Assembly (NCBI GenBank): GCA_964425695.1
Contig: CAYRNF010000001.1
Span: 372,001-436,000, forward strand
Length of the DNA stretch: 64,000 nt
Direction: 5' to 3'
Source: JAKPBU01 sp964425695
Lineage (GTDB): Bacteria > Pseudomonadota > Gammaproteobacteria > Xanthomonadales > Xanthomonadaceae
The notes below the pieces were generated by a model. It searched no databases, was not told the DNA's origin, and worked only from the letters and a program-made list of their open reading frames with translations. Below, in pieces: positions 52,084-60,841 of this stretch (position 1 is the first letter of the stretch; each line of letters opens with the position of its first letter). A program made the position numbers and the translations under genes.

Positions 52084-52683
52084 GTGAGCGACCTCCCCAC
52101 CACCCTCGACGACGACCGCGCCCTGGTGGCGGCCGTGCAGGCCGGCACGCCCGGTGCGTTCGAGCGGCTGGTGCAGCAATACCAGGGCCTGTGCTGGCAC
52201 GTGGTGCAGCGCATGGTCCGCCACCCCGAGGACGCGCGCGACCTGTGCCAGGAAAGCTTCCTGCGCGTGCACCAGTGCCTGCACCAGTGGCGCGGCGACC
52301 GGCCGCTGAGCGGCTGGATCGGCCAGGTGGCCTATTCCATGGCCAAGCGCCACCTCGAGCGCAAGCGCATCCCCATCGCGGAGCCCGCCGCGGACGACGG
52401 GCATTCACCGATGGATGCGGTGTCCGACGGCTTCGACCTGGAGGGCACGGTGGCCGACGCCGAAACCGACCGCCACCTGCATGCCGCCATCGAATCGCTG
52501 CCGCCGCTGCAGCGCACCCTGCTGACCCTGTACCACCTGGACGAGCTGCCGATCGGCGAAATCTCGCGGATCACCGAGCTGCCGGAAAACACCATCAAGA
52601 GCCACCTGTTCCGAAGCCGCAAGCGCCTGCGCGACCTGCTGGCGCCGCAACTCGGACGCGACACCGTGGGAGCCGCCGCATGA
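52084..52683 (+). CDS. ECF-like sigma-70 factor
   Basis: 199 residues starting at GTG 52084 (MSDLPTT). Region 2: AFERLVQQYQGLCWHVVQRM, EDARDLCQESFLRVHQCL. Region 4: LPPLQRTLLTLYHLDELPIG, then SRITELPENTIKSHLFRSRKRLRDLL, a helix-turn-helix. Directs RNA polymerase to a small set of promoters. Overlaps its partner gene downstream by ATGA; that partner is a membrane protein, so a sigma/anti-sigma-like pair. The upstream 130 bp contain a direct repeat of CCGGTTGCA, a candidate operator or promoter element. Confidence 0.93.
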   Translation: MSDLPTTLDDDRALVAAVQAGTPGAFERLVQQYQGLCWHVVQRMVRHPEDARDLCQESFLRVHQCLHQWRGDRPLSGWIGQVAYSMAKRHLERKRIPIAEPAADDGHSPMDAVSDGFDLEGTVADAETDRHLHAAIESLPPLQRTLLTLYHLDELPIGEISRITELPENTIKSHLFRSRKRLRDLLAPQLGRDTVGAAA

Positions 52684-53138
52684 ACAGTCATACGCCCGCA
52701 CAGGACACCCCCCGCATCGATGCCGACGCGCGCGAATGGGAACTGCAGGAACGCGCGCGCAGCGATGTGCGCGACGGCATCGGCGGCGACGCCGTGCCCG
52801 GCGATTTCGCGGCCTACCGTCGCATCGCGCAGGCCCTGCGCACGCCGCCGCCCGAGCGCCTGCCGAGCAATTTCGCCTTCCAGGTGGCGCAGCTGGCCGC
52901 GCAGCTGCCCAAGGCGCGGCGCCTCGACACGCGCCTGGAGCTATGGCTGGTGCGCAGCCTGATGGCGGCCATGGGCGTGGGCGGTGTGGTGGTCGCAGCA
53001 ATCTATGGCACTGGCTGGCTGCGGGCGGTCGAAGCCACCGATGCCGGCGCCGCAGGCTGGGCCGCGACCGTGGGCGCGTGCCTGTTGCTGACCTGGGGCA
53101 TGCAGGGCTGGCGCGCGCTGGCGCAGCGGCGGCGCTGA
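52680..53138 (+). CDS. Membrane protein partner of the sigma factor
   Basis: 152 residues. Soluble N-terminal half (WELQERARSDVRDGIGGD, RIAQALRTPPPERLPSNFA), then two membrane helices (SLMAAMGVGGVVVAAIYGTG and WAATVGACLLLTWGMQGW). The pattern and overlap with the sigma gene fit an anti-sigma factor, though no zinc-binding anti-sigma motif (HxxxCxxC) is present. The sigma-binding part would be the N-terminal half. Role inferred from operon. Confidence 0.65.
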   Translation: MNSHTPAQDTPRIDADAREWELQERARSDVRDGIGGDAVPGDFAAYRRIAQALRTPPPERLPSNFAFQVAQLAAQLPKARRLDTRLELWLVRSLMAAMGVGGVVVAAIYGTGWLRAVEATDAGAAGWAATVGACLLLTWGMQGWRALAQRRR

Positions 53139-53176
53139 CCATCGGCACCCGCCCGCCTGCGCGAAAACACGCAGGC

Positions 53177-53203
53177 AAAAAAAGACCGCCCGTGAGGGCG
53201 GTC
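53177..53203 (-). terminator. Rho-independent terminator of the rtcB operon
   Basis: Perfect 8-bp stem GACCGCCC/GGGCGGTC with a GTGA loop, followed on the minus strand by seven Ts (53177-53183). It lies 30 bp past the rtcB stop. Confidence 0.95.
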
Positions 53204-53234
53204 CAAGGGTGACGCCAACTGCCACACGCCGCGA

Positions 53235-54452
<1,218 letters not shown>

Positions 54453-54524
54453 GTCATCGTTCCTTGTGATGTTCCCGCAGGAGCGGAAGACCGATCGCGG
54501 CGGCTCCGTCCGCCGCAAACGGGG

Positions 54525-55661
54525 TTACTGCTTCATCGTCACCAGCTGCTTCAGCACGCCATCCAGGCCGCCGAACACGGTGAGCTTGTCGATCTTCTCG
54601 GTGACCTTTTCCAGCGCCTCGAGCTCCTTCAGGCGCATCAGCACCGGCGACTCGTCGATCAGCCTGGCGGTGTTGAGCAGCGAACGCGTGGCGTTGGCCT
54701 CCTCGCGCCGGCGGATCAGGTTGGCTTGCGCCGTCTTCTCCGCCTGCACCACCGCATTGAGGATCGCCTTCATCTCGCCCGGCAGGATCACGTCCTTCAC
54801 GCCGACGTCCAGCACCTCAACGCCGAAGCCGCTCAGCTGGCCGCGCACGTAGGCGAAGATGTCGGCGTCCAGAGACGCCTTGTCGCCCAGCAGCTCGTCC
54901 AGCGTCTTGGCGGAGACCGCCTTGCGCAGGCCGTACTGCAGTTCGCGGTAGACGAAGTCGCCGACCTTCGCGACCTTGGTGCGCGCCGCCACCACGTCGG
55001 TGATGCGTGTGCTGGCGGCCAGGTTCACGCGCAGGCTGACCTTGTCGCGGGTCAGCAGTTCCTGGCCCGAGACCTCGATCGTCTGCACGCGCAGGTCGAC
55101 CACGTCCACCACCACGTTCTTCCGGAAGTTCCAGAAGGCGTAGCTGCCCGGGGCGAGCGTGCGCGCCAGCTTGCCGTCGATGAAGACGAGGCCGGCGAAC
55201 ATCTCCGGCACATCGGCCACCACGGCCAGCTTCGACAGCATGCCCAGCTGGCGCAGGCGGCGCGCGACCGCGGCGTCGACCTCCAGCGAGGTCAGCGACA
55301 CTGCGCGCACCTCGACCTTGACCAGGCCGATCCAGTACAGGCGACGCGTGCCGGGCGCCAGCACGTCTTCCAGCTTGCCGTTCTTCAGCACCAGGCCAAC
55401 CTCGTCCACGCCGATGTCGCCCAGGACAAAGGTCTCACCCAGCCGCGCGCCCAGGCGCGCGATCAGCGCGTCGACGTCATGGCCGGCGTATTCCGGTGCG
55501 GCGATGTTGAACGTGCGCACGTCGATCCGACCCATCGGGTCAAACCAGCGGTACACGCCCGGTGCGAGCACGCGCTCGAACCGACGGTTGCGATACACCA
55601 GGCCGCGCTCGCCGTCACCGATCACGACCCGCTTGGTCAAGTACATGCGGTAGAAACGCAT
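54525..55661 (-). CDS. Slipin/SPFH domain protein with three N-terminal repeats
   Basis: 378 residues; AAGGAGG ribosome site before the ATG. SPFH (band 7) domain at about 175-330: VVVDVVDLRVQTIEVSGQEL, LRVNLAASTRITD, VYRELQYGLRKAVSAKTLDELL, YVRGQLSGFGVEVLDVGVKDV, then the coiled-coil region NAVVQAEKTAQANLIRRREE. Unusually, three related beta-motifs lead into it: ERGLVYRNRRFERVLAPGVY (18-37), VGLVLKNGKLEDVLAPGTR (88-106) and AGLVFIDGKLARTLAPGSY (156-174). No transmembrane hairpin is visible at the N-terminus, unlike membrane slipins, so it may be soluble or peripherally attached. 72 bp before rtcB in the same operon. SPFH-RtcB linkage is known in several bacterial lineages. Confidence 0.9.
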   Translation of the reverse strand: MRFYRMYLTKRVVIGDGERGLVYRNRRFERVLAPGVYRWFDPMGRIDVRTFNIAAPEYAGHDVDALIARLGARLGETFVLGDIGVDEVGLVLKNGKLEDVLAPGTRRLYWIGLVKVEVRAVSLTSLEVDAAVARRLRQLGMLSKLAVVADVPEMFAGLVFIDGKLARTLAPGSYAFWNFRKNVVVDVVDLRVQTIEVSGQELLTRDKVSLRVNLAASTRITDVVAARTKVAKVGDFVYRELQYGLRKAVSAKTLDELLGDKASLDADIFAYVRGQLSGFGVEVLDVGVKDVILPGEMKAILNAVVQAEKTAQANLIRRREEANATRSLLNTARLIDESPVLMRLKELEALEKVTEKIDKLTVFGGLDGVLKQLVTMKQ

Positions 55662-55983
55662 GGCGTTGTCCTCCTTGTTGGCTCTGGTGGTTCGATCCAC
55701 GTTGTGAACACCGCCGCGCGGGATCGAATGACGCGGCGGAGTGGCTGCAGGCCGCAGCGATGCGGCCGACGAAAGAAGGTGGAAACGCCCCTGGACGAAA
55801 GCGGTGCGGACGCCCGGCGCTGTCGGCGGAGGCCTCGTGGCGACGAGGCGATCCGCAGATCGCGTCGAACGCCGCGTGCATCCGCGTCGAGGGCGCGGTG
55901 CCGGCACCACTCCCGCTGCGTTGCGTCGTCTTCCCGCACTCCATCGCGGATGTTCGGCGCGCCGCACGGGGCGTTTCCCGGTT
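55662..55983 (-). other. Long 5' leader of the slipin-rtcB operon
   Basis: The stretch between the hairpins and the slipin start. Codon-like frames exist but none has a ribosome site or protein character I can support. It is probably untranslated leader, since the tRNA-like RNAs lie upstream on the same strand. Confidence 0.45.
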
Positions 55984-56022
55984 GGGACTTGCGTCCCGGT
56001 TGTCATGACGTGAAAGGTCATG
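55984..56022 (-). ncRNA. Pair of hairpins between tRNA-like RNA and slipin
   Basis: On the minus strand, CATGAC/GTCATG with a seven-base loop (56022-56004) is followed by GGGAC-GCAA-GTCCC (55997-55984), a five-bp stem capped with a GNRA tetraloop. The same GCAA tetraloop caps the substituted arm of tRNA-like 2. They may be processing or protein-binding elements of the leader. Confidence 0.55.
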
Positions 56023-56033
56023 TGCCTGTTACG

Positions 56034-56107
56034 GCGTTGGAGCGGGAATCGAACCCGCGACCGTCGGATTGAACGTCCGATGCTCTAACCATCTGAGCTA
56101 TCCAGTG
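56034..56107 (-). ncRNA. tRNA-like RNA 1, anticodon loop without U33
   Basis: On the minus strand the cloverleaf is: acceptor 5' CACTGGA (56107-56101); TA; D-stem GCTC/GAGC with loop AGATGGTTA (GG present); anticodon stem TCGGA/TCCGA with loop CGTTCAA (56075-56069); variable CGGTC; T-arm GCGGG-TTCGATT-CCCGC (56058-56042); acceptor 3' TCCAACG. The D- and T-arms are perfect. The acceptor has two mismatches at pairs 2 and 3 and no encoded CCA (CCG instead), and the loop has G where U33 is invariant, so it is not a normal translation tRNA. Positions 34-36 would read TTC (Glu). Its 5' end shares three bases with the CCA of the RNA upstream. Confidence 0.8.
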
Positions 56108-56180
56108 GCTGACGTGCCAGAGTCGAACCGGCGACCTGCGCAACTTGCGTCGCGCCGCTCTGCCTCTGAGCCAACGTCAT
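56106..56180 (-). ncRNA. tRNA-like RNA 2, anticodon arm replaced by GNRA hairpin
   Basis: Minus strand, 5' to 3': acceptor TGACGT (56179-56174) paired with ACGTCA (56115-56110), then G and CCA (56109-56106); TG; D-stem GCTC/GAGC with seven-base loop AGAGGCA; in place of the anticodon arm a 7-bp stem GCGCGAC/GTTGCGC (one G-U pair) capped by the tetraloop GCAA (56148-56145); variable AGGTC; T-arm GCCGG-TTCGACT-CTGGC. There is no seven-base anticodon loop at all. The CCA is encoded. This is a tRNA mimic by structure. Transcribed towards slipin and rtcB; would be the first element of that transcript or a separate RNA processed from it. Confidence 0.85.
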
Positions 56181-56528
56181 CGTGAAGCGACTTCGTGCGG
56201 TATCGGGCATGCACCACGGCAACGCCGCGCGCACCGGGCGGGCGTGGCAGCACCACGAACCCGCACCGCAGGACACCGTCGGCTCGACGCTTCGCATCAC
56301 CGCCATCGCTGGCGGCAATCCGTGTGCCGGCGCGCAACCGCCCGCCGCCCGTGCCCGGCATCAGGGCACAGCGTTCTTTCGCGCACCTGCCGACCGTGAG
56401 GGCCGGCATTGCAGCAGCAACGCCTTGCAGCGGAACTCCCTGTCACGGCCCTTGCGGACCGGATGCCCGGGATGCGGAAAACACCGGCGAATACGTGCTT
56501 GTCTCTCTTCGCGAACGCGCAAAAACAA
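56181..56528. other. Region upstream of the tRNA-like RNAs
   Basis: No protein gene I can support. The promoter of the RNA-slipin-rtcB transcript should lie in its left part. I found no clear sigma54 element (GG-N10-GC with flanking consensus), which is the type used for rtcB in E. coli. Confidence 0.4.
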
Positions 56529-56559
56529 AACGCCCCCGGATGCGGCATCCGAGGGCGTT
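56529..56559 (-). terminator. Rho-independent terminator
   Basis: Stem AACGCCC/GGGCGTT with an inner CGGATGC/GCATCCG, one mismatch between, and on the minus strand a T-rich tail TTTTGTTTTT (56530-56521). Ends a short minus-strand transcript that includes the small frame at 56609-56743 and isolates the tRNA-like RNAs from read-through. Confidence 0.9.
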
Positions 56560-56608
56560 CGCGCTTCCTCGGAAGATCGGGGTCGCCGATCTCCCGTGGG
56601 CGGGAAGA

Positions 56609-56743
56609 TCAGCAGGTGGTGGCCAGCAGCGCCTTGCGACCGCCGCGATTCGGGCGATACGCGCATGCGAACGCGCGTGAGCCGCGGCTTTCGGGCCGCA
56701 GTTCGAACGCGTTGGCGATGCAGAGGCGATGGGTCATGGACAT
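56609..56743 (-). CDS. Possible small protein with its own terminator
   Basis: 44 residues from ATG 56743 (MSMTHRLCIANAFELRPESR, then RGSRAFACAY and GGRKALLATTC); an upstream in-frame ATG at 56872 would give 87 residues. No clear ribosome site. The reason to list it is the strong terminator about 50 bp past its stop. Three Cys and many Arg. It could be a leader peptide or a short RNA with an accidental frame. No family recognised. Confidence 0.4.
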   Translation of the reverse strand: MSMTHRLCIANAFELRPESRGSRAFACAYRPNRGGRKALLATTC

Positions 56744-56975
56744 ATCGTGGTGTCGCTTGTCGCGGATGCGACGAAGGGCGCGGACAATACGCGCGTGCAT
56801 GCTCGCGTGCAACCTCAGCGCAGTGCGTGTTGCGCGTTTTCCCGACGGACGGTTGCCTGCATCGCCATGCACGGCGATGCCCGCTTGCTTCGCTCGCGAT
56901 CACCACACGCGTGGCATCGGCAGGGGAGCTGCCTGAAGGACGAAGCGGATCGTCGCGATCAGGTGGGCGTGCGCG

Positions 56976-59681
56976 TCAGTCCAGCTCCGGCAACGACTGG
57001 TGGGTCTGCGCGTAGCCATCCCACGGATCGGCCTTCAGCGTCTTCGCGCGCTTGAGCGCCTTGCGCAGGTCGAACGCATCCGGTCCGCCCACGCGACCGA
57101 GTTCTTCCCAGCGGATCGGCATGGCGACCGGCGCGCCGTCGCGTGCCCGCAGCGACCAGCTGCACACGCTGGTGGCGCCGCGGCCGTTGCGCAGCCAGTC
57201 GATGAAGATGCGGTCGTGGCGCTTGGCCTTGCTCATGGTGGCGACGTACTGCAGGGGCCGGTGCGCGGCCATGGCCTCGGCGAAGGCGCTGGCGAAGTCC
57301 TTGGCCTGCTCCCACGACGGGCCGCGCCGGATCGGCACGACCACGTGCACGCCCTTGCCGCCGGACAGGCGCACGAAGCTCTGAAGCCCTGCCTCCTGCA
57401 GCCGTGCGCGCACGTCGCGCGCGCCGGCCACGACCTGCTTCCACGACGCGCCCGGCCCCGGGTCCAGGTCGAACACCAGCGTGTCCGGCCGTTCCGGCTT
57501 GTCCACGTGCGCGCCCCACGGGTGGAACTCCAGCGTGTTCATCTGCACCAGTTCCAGCAGGCCCGCGGCGTCGCGCACGAACAGGTAGTCCTCGGGGCCG
57601 CTCTTCTGCCGCAGGGACACGGCGTGGACATGCTCGCCCAGCGATCCGGCGTGATGCTTCTGGAAGAAACACGTCCCGCCGGCGCCGTCGGGACAGCGCA
57701 GCAGCGACAGCGGACGCCTGGCGAGGTCCGGCAGGATCCAGTCGGCGACGGCCGCGTAGTAGTCGGCGACCTCGCCCTTGGTGATGCCGTCGGCGGCGAA
57801 CACGATGCGTTCGCGGCTGCTGATCGCGACTGCGTCCCTGCCCGCGCGCCGCGACGATGCGGCAGCGCGCTTGCGCGGCGGCGCTTTCGCGGCCGGTTCG
57901 GAGGCGGTTGTGGCAGGCGCGCGCGCGGTGGATGCCTGGGTCGTGCCGGCCATGCCGATGTCCTCCACGGTCTTGTCCACGCGCAGCCGCTGGAAGCTGG
58001 CCTGGCGCAGCAGGCCATCCTTGCCCCAGCCGCGATACGCCACCTCGGCGACGAGCTGCGGTTTCACCCAGTGGATGTTGCCGCGATCGCGCTTGTCGTG
58101 CGGCAGGTGACCGGGCAGTGCCACGGTGGCGGTCTTGCGCCGCAGCGGCTGCAGCTTCGCGTGCAGGGCGCGCAGCGTGTCGGCCGTGTAGCCGGTGCCG
58201 ACGCGGCCCACGTAGCGCAGCGTTCCGTCCACATCGCGCGTGGCCATGAGCAGCGCGCCGAATCCGCTGCGTGCGCCCTGTGGCGGGGTGTAGCCCACCA
58301 CCACGAACTCGTCGCCCTGCGCGTGCTTGGTCTTGACCCAGTGCGCGCTGCGCGACTGGGTGTAGGGCGCGTCGACGCGTTTGCTGATGATGCCTTCCAG
58401 GCCCTGCACGCCGCTGGCGGCGAAGACTTCCTCGCCGTGGCCGCGCACGTGCTGGCTGTAAAGCAGCGCGTGGCCGGGCGCGCCCCCGAGCAGCGCCTCC
58501 AGCAACCGCTTGCGCTCCAGCAGCGGCGTGCGCGACAGGTCCACGCCGGCCAGCCCGGGCAGGTCGAAGACGACGTAGCGCAGGGCCGGCGTGGAAGTGC
58601 CGGCGGATGCCGTCCGGGGCGGACCCTGTAGCGCGCGCTGGAGCAGGGCGAAGTCGCTCATGCCGGCGGCGTCGAGCGCGACCAGTTCGCCGTCCAGGCG
58701 TGCGTCGCCAACCGGCAGGGCCTGCACGGCTGCGGCCAGCGCCGGGAAGTCGGCGGTCCAGTCCAGGCCATTGCGCGAACGCAGCCTGACGGTGCCGTCC
58801 ACCAGGTCGGCGAGCATGCGGTAACCGTCCCACTTCACCTCGTGCAGCCAGTCGTCGCAGCGCGGCGCGTGCTGGCGCAGCGTGGCGAGCTCGGGCTTGA
58901 AACCGGGCGGGAAGGGGCGGTCGCGGGCCTGGGGCAGGGCCAGGGCGCGCTTGCGCCAGGCCGCGTCGCTGCGGCGCGCGGGTGCTGCAGGCTTGCGTGC
59001 GGGTTGGGACGCGGCCGGCGCGCGCGCTCCGGTCCGCTGTTTACGCGCGCGGTCGGCTGCCGCGCCGCGCGCAGGGGCGCTGCGTTCGCCTTCGCCAGAC
59101 AGCAGGATTCGCCCTGCGCGCGCGGAGGATTCCGGCCCCGGTTCCACGTCCACCATATCGTCGGCGTCAGCATCGCGCGCATGCGCGTCGTCGCGCTTGA
59201 TCAGCAGCCACTGCGGCTTGCCGCCGCTGCGGCCGGTCTGCATGCCGGTGCGCACCAGTTTCCACGCGCCGCGCAGCTTTGCGCCCTCCAGCGTGAAGTC
59301 CAGCTTGCCCGCGGCGATCGCCTCCAGCGGATCGCCCTCGCTCGCCCACACGCCGTGGTCGAAGACCAGTACGTGCCCGGCGCCGTAGTTGCCTTCCGGG
59401 ATCTCGCCCTGGAAGCCGGCATAGGAGATCGGGTGGTCTTCCACCTGCACGGCCAGGCGCTTCTCGCCGGCGCGCAGCGACGGGCCCTTCGGCACCGCCC
59501 AGCTCTTGAGTGCGCCGTCGGCTTCCAGCCGGAAGTCGTAATGGCGGGCGCGCGCGTTGTGCAGCTGGACCACGAAAATGGGGCGGCGCGCCTTGCAGCC
59601 GCGCGTGGACAGCGCCGCGTCGTCCGCGGGCTCCGGCGTGTCGGAGAAGCGACGCTTGCTGGCGTAATCGCGCAGGCTCAC
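56976..59681 (-). CDS. ligD: NHEJ DNA ligase LigD (PE-LIG-POL)
   Basis: 901 residues from GTG 59681 (MSLRDYASKRRF). Three domains in the order seen in Pseudomonas-type LigD: 3'-phosphoesterase (about 10-165, FVVQLHNARARHYDFRLEADG, WLLIKRDD); ATP-dependent ligase (about 250-560, HEVKWDGYRML with Lys283, DGELVALD, EGIISKRVD, WVKTK); polymerase/primase (about 630-890, RIVFAADGITKGEVADYY, HPWGAHVDKPERPDTLVFDLDPG with catalytic DLD, RLSGGKGVHVVVP). An Ala/Arg-rich linker joins PE and LIG. Fills, trims and seals double-strand breaks with Ku, which is encoded 86 bp upstream on the same strand. Confidence 0.97.
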   Translation of the reverse strand: MSLRDYASKRRFSDTPEPADDAALSTRGCKARRPIFVVQLHNARARHYDFRLEADGALKSWAVPKGPSLRAGEKRLAVQVEDHPISYAGFQGEIPEGNYGAGHVLVFDHGVWASEGDPLEAIAAGKLDFTLEGAKLRGAWKLVRTGMQTGRSGGKPQWLLIKRDDAHARDADADDMVDVEPGPESSARAGRILLSGEGERSAPARGAAADRARKQRTGARAPAASQPARKPAAPARRSDAAWRKRALALPQARDRPFPPGFKPELATLRQHAPRCDDWLHEVKWDGYRMLADLVDGTVRLRSRNGLDWTADFPALAAAVQALPVGDARLDGELVALDAAGMSDFALLQRALQGPPRTASAGTSTPALRYVVFDLPGLAGVDLSRTPLLERKRLLEALLGGAPGHALLYSQHVRGHGEEVFAASGVQGLEGIISKRVDAPYTQSRSAHWVKTKHAQGDEFVVVGYTPPQGARSGFGALLMATRDVDGTLRYVGRVGTGYTADTLRALHAKLQPLRRKTATVALPGHLPHDKRDRGNIHWVKPQLVAEVAYRGWGKDGLLRQASFQRLRVDKTVEDIGMAGTTQASTARAPATTASEPAAKAPPRKRAAASSRRAGRDAVAISSRERIVFAADGITKGEVADYYAAVADWILPDLARRPLSLLRCPDGAGGTCFFQKHHAGSLGEHVHAVSLRQKSGPEDYLFVRDAAGLLELVQMNTLEFHPWGAHVDKPERPDTLVFDLDPGPGASWKQVVAGARDVRARLQEAGLQSFVRLSGGKGVHVVVPIRRGPSWEQAKDFASAFAEAMAAHRPLQYVATMSKAKRHDRIFIDWLRNGRGATSVCSWSLRARDGAPVAMPIRWEELGRVGGPDAFDLRKALKRAKTLKADPWDGYAQTHQSLPELD

Positions 59682-59766
59682 GGCGAGGTCCCGTGCGGCA
59701 CGCGCGGCCGTCGCGCGGCGCGCGGTCCGGCGTCAGCACCGGATGACGCGCGAGCCACCGCGCGTC

Positions 59767-60687
59767 CTAGGCCGACCGCCGCGCGGCCGCCTTCTTTGCC
59801 GCTGGCTTCTTCGCGGTTTTCTTCGCGGCTTTCCTGGCGGGCTTCTTTGCCGGCGTCTTCGCGGCCTTGGCCGCGGGCGTGCGCTTGCGCGAATCGATGC
59901 TCTGCTGCAACAGCGACATGAAGTCCACCACGTTGGTGGCGGCGTTCTCGTGCAGCGTCTCGCCATCGTCGTCGGGCTTGGGCACCGTGCCGCCCTTGGC
60001 CTTGACGCGCTTCTCGATGACCTTGTGCAGGCGCGCGCGGAATTCGTCGCGGTAGTCGCCGGGCGACCAGTCGCCGGCCATCGATTCGATCAACGCCTCG
60101 GCCATCTGCAGTTCCTTGGCGGCCACGCGGTAATCGCCGGCGGCGCCGGAGGGGATGTTGTAGTCATCCACGTCCACCAGTTCCTGCGGGTAGCGCATCA
60201 TCACCAGCAGCAGCGCATCGCCCTGCGGCAACACCGCGCACAGGTGCTCGCGGGTGCGGATCACCACGCGCGCGATACCGATCTTGCCGGTCTTCTTCAG
60301 CGTCTCGCGCAGCAGCACGTAGCCCTTCTCGGCCTTCTTCGCGGGGACCAGTACGTAGGGCTTCTCGAAGTACTGCGGGCCGATCGCGTCGGCGTCCACG
60401 AACGCCTCGACTTCCACCGCATCGTGGCTTTCCGGCGCCGCCGAGCGGATGTCCTCCTGCTCGAGCACCACGTAGCTGCCCTTGTCGTACTCGAAGGCCT
60501 TGACGATCTCCTTCCACGGCACTTCCTCGCCGGTCTCGGCATTGACGCGCTCGTAGCGGATCGGCGCCTTGTTGCGCGCGTCGAGCATGCGGAAGCTGAT
60601 GTCGGTGCGCTTCTCTCCGGACATCAGCTGCACGGGGATGTTGAGCAGCCCGAAGGACAGGGTGCCGGACCAGATCGGGCGCGCCAT
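59767..60687 (-). CDS. ku: NHEJ end-binding protein Ku
   Basis: 306 residues. Ku core 1-260: MARPIWSGTLSFGLLNIPVQ, EVPWKEIVKAFEYDKGSYV, YFEKPYVLVPAKKAEKGYVL, FRARLHKVIEKRVKAKGG. Forms a ring on DNA ends and recruits LigD. A long Lys/Ala tail (PAAKAAKTPAKKPARKAAKK) is DNA-binding, as in Pseudomonas and Mycobacterium Ku with extended C-termini. Same operon as ligD. Divergent from the sorbosone dehydrogenase-like gene. Confidence 0.97.
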   Translation of the reverse strand: MARPIWSGTLSFGLLNIPVQLMSGEKRTDISFRMLDARNKAPIRYERVNAETGEEVPWKEIVKAFEYDKGSYVVLEQEDIRSAAPESHDAVEVEAFVDADAIGPQYFEKPYVLVPAKKAEKGYVLLRETLKKTGKIGIARVVIRTREHLCAVLPQGDALLLVMMRYPQELVDVDDYNIPSGAAGDYRVAAKELQMAEALIESMAGDWSPGDYRDEFRARLHKVIEKRVKAKGGTVPKPDDDGETLHENAATNVVDFMSLLQQSIDSRKRTPAAKAAKTPAKKPARKAAKKTAKKPAAKKAAARRSA

Positions 60688-60841
60688 GGGCGGGCTCCAC
60701 GCAGGCGGGACACCGATTACAGCCCCCGGCGCGTGAGTAGGCCGTCATGCGCGCATGCTCACGTGGCCCTGCCGGACCGGCTGGGACCATCCGTGCGCGG
60801 CGCCGGCGCGCCGCGCTGTCGCGTCCCCAACGGAGATCCCC

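Noticed and set aside
56034..56107. Ordinary tRNA-Glu (TTC)
   Set aside because: U33 is replaced by G, the acceptor has two mismatches, and no CCA is encoded; its tandem partner has no anticodon loop.
56182..57015. 277-codon plus-strand frame
   Set aside because: No ribosome site or family, runs into ligD antisense, crosses a terminator hairpin, and has the Arg-rich look of non-coding DNA.
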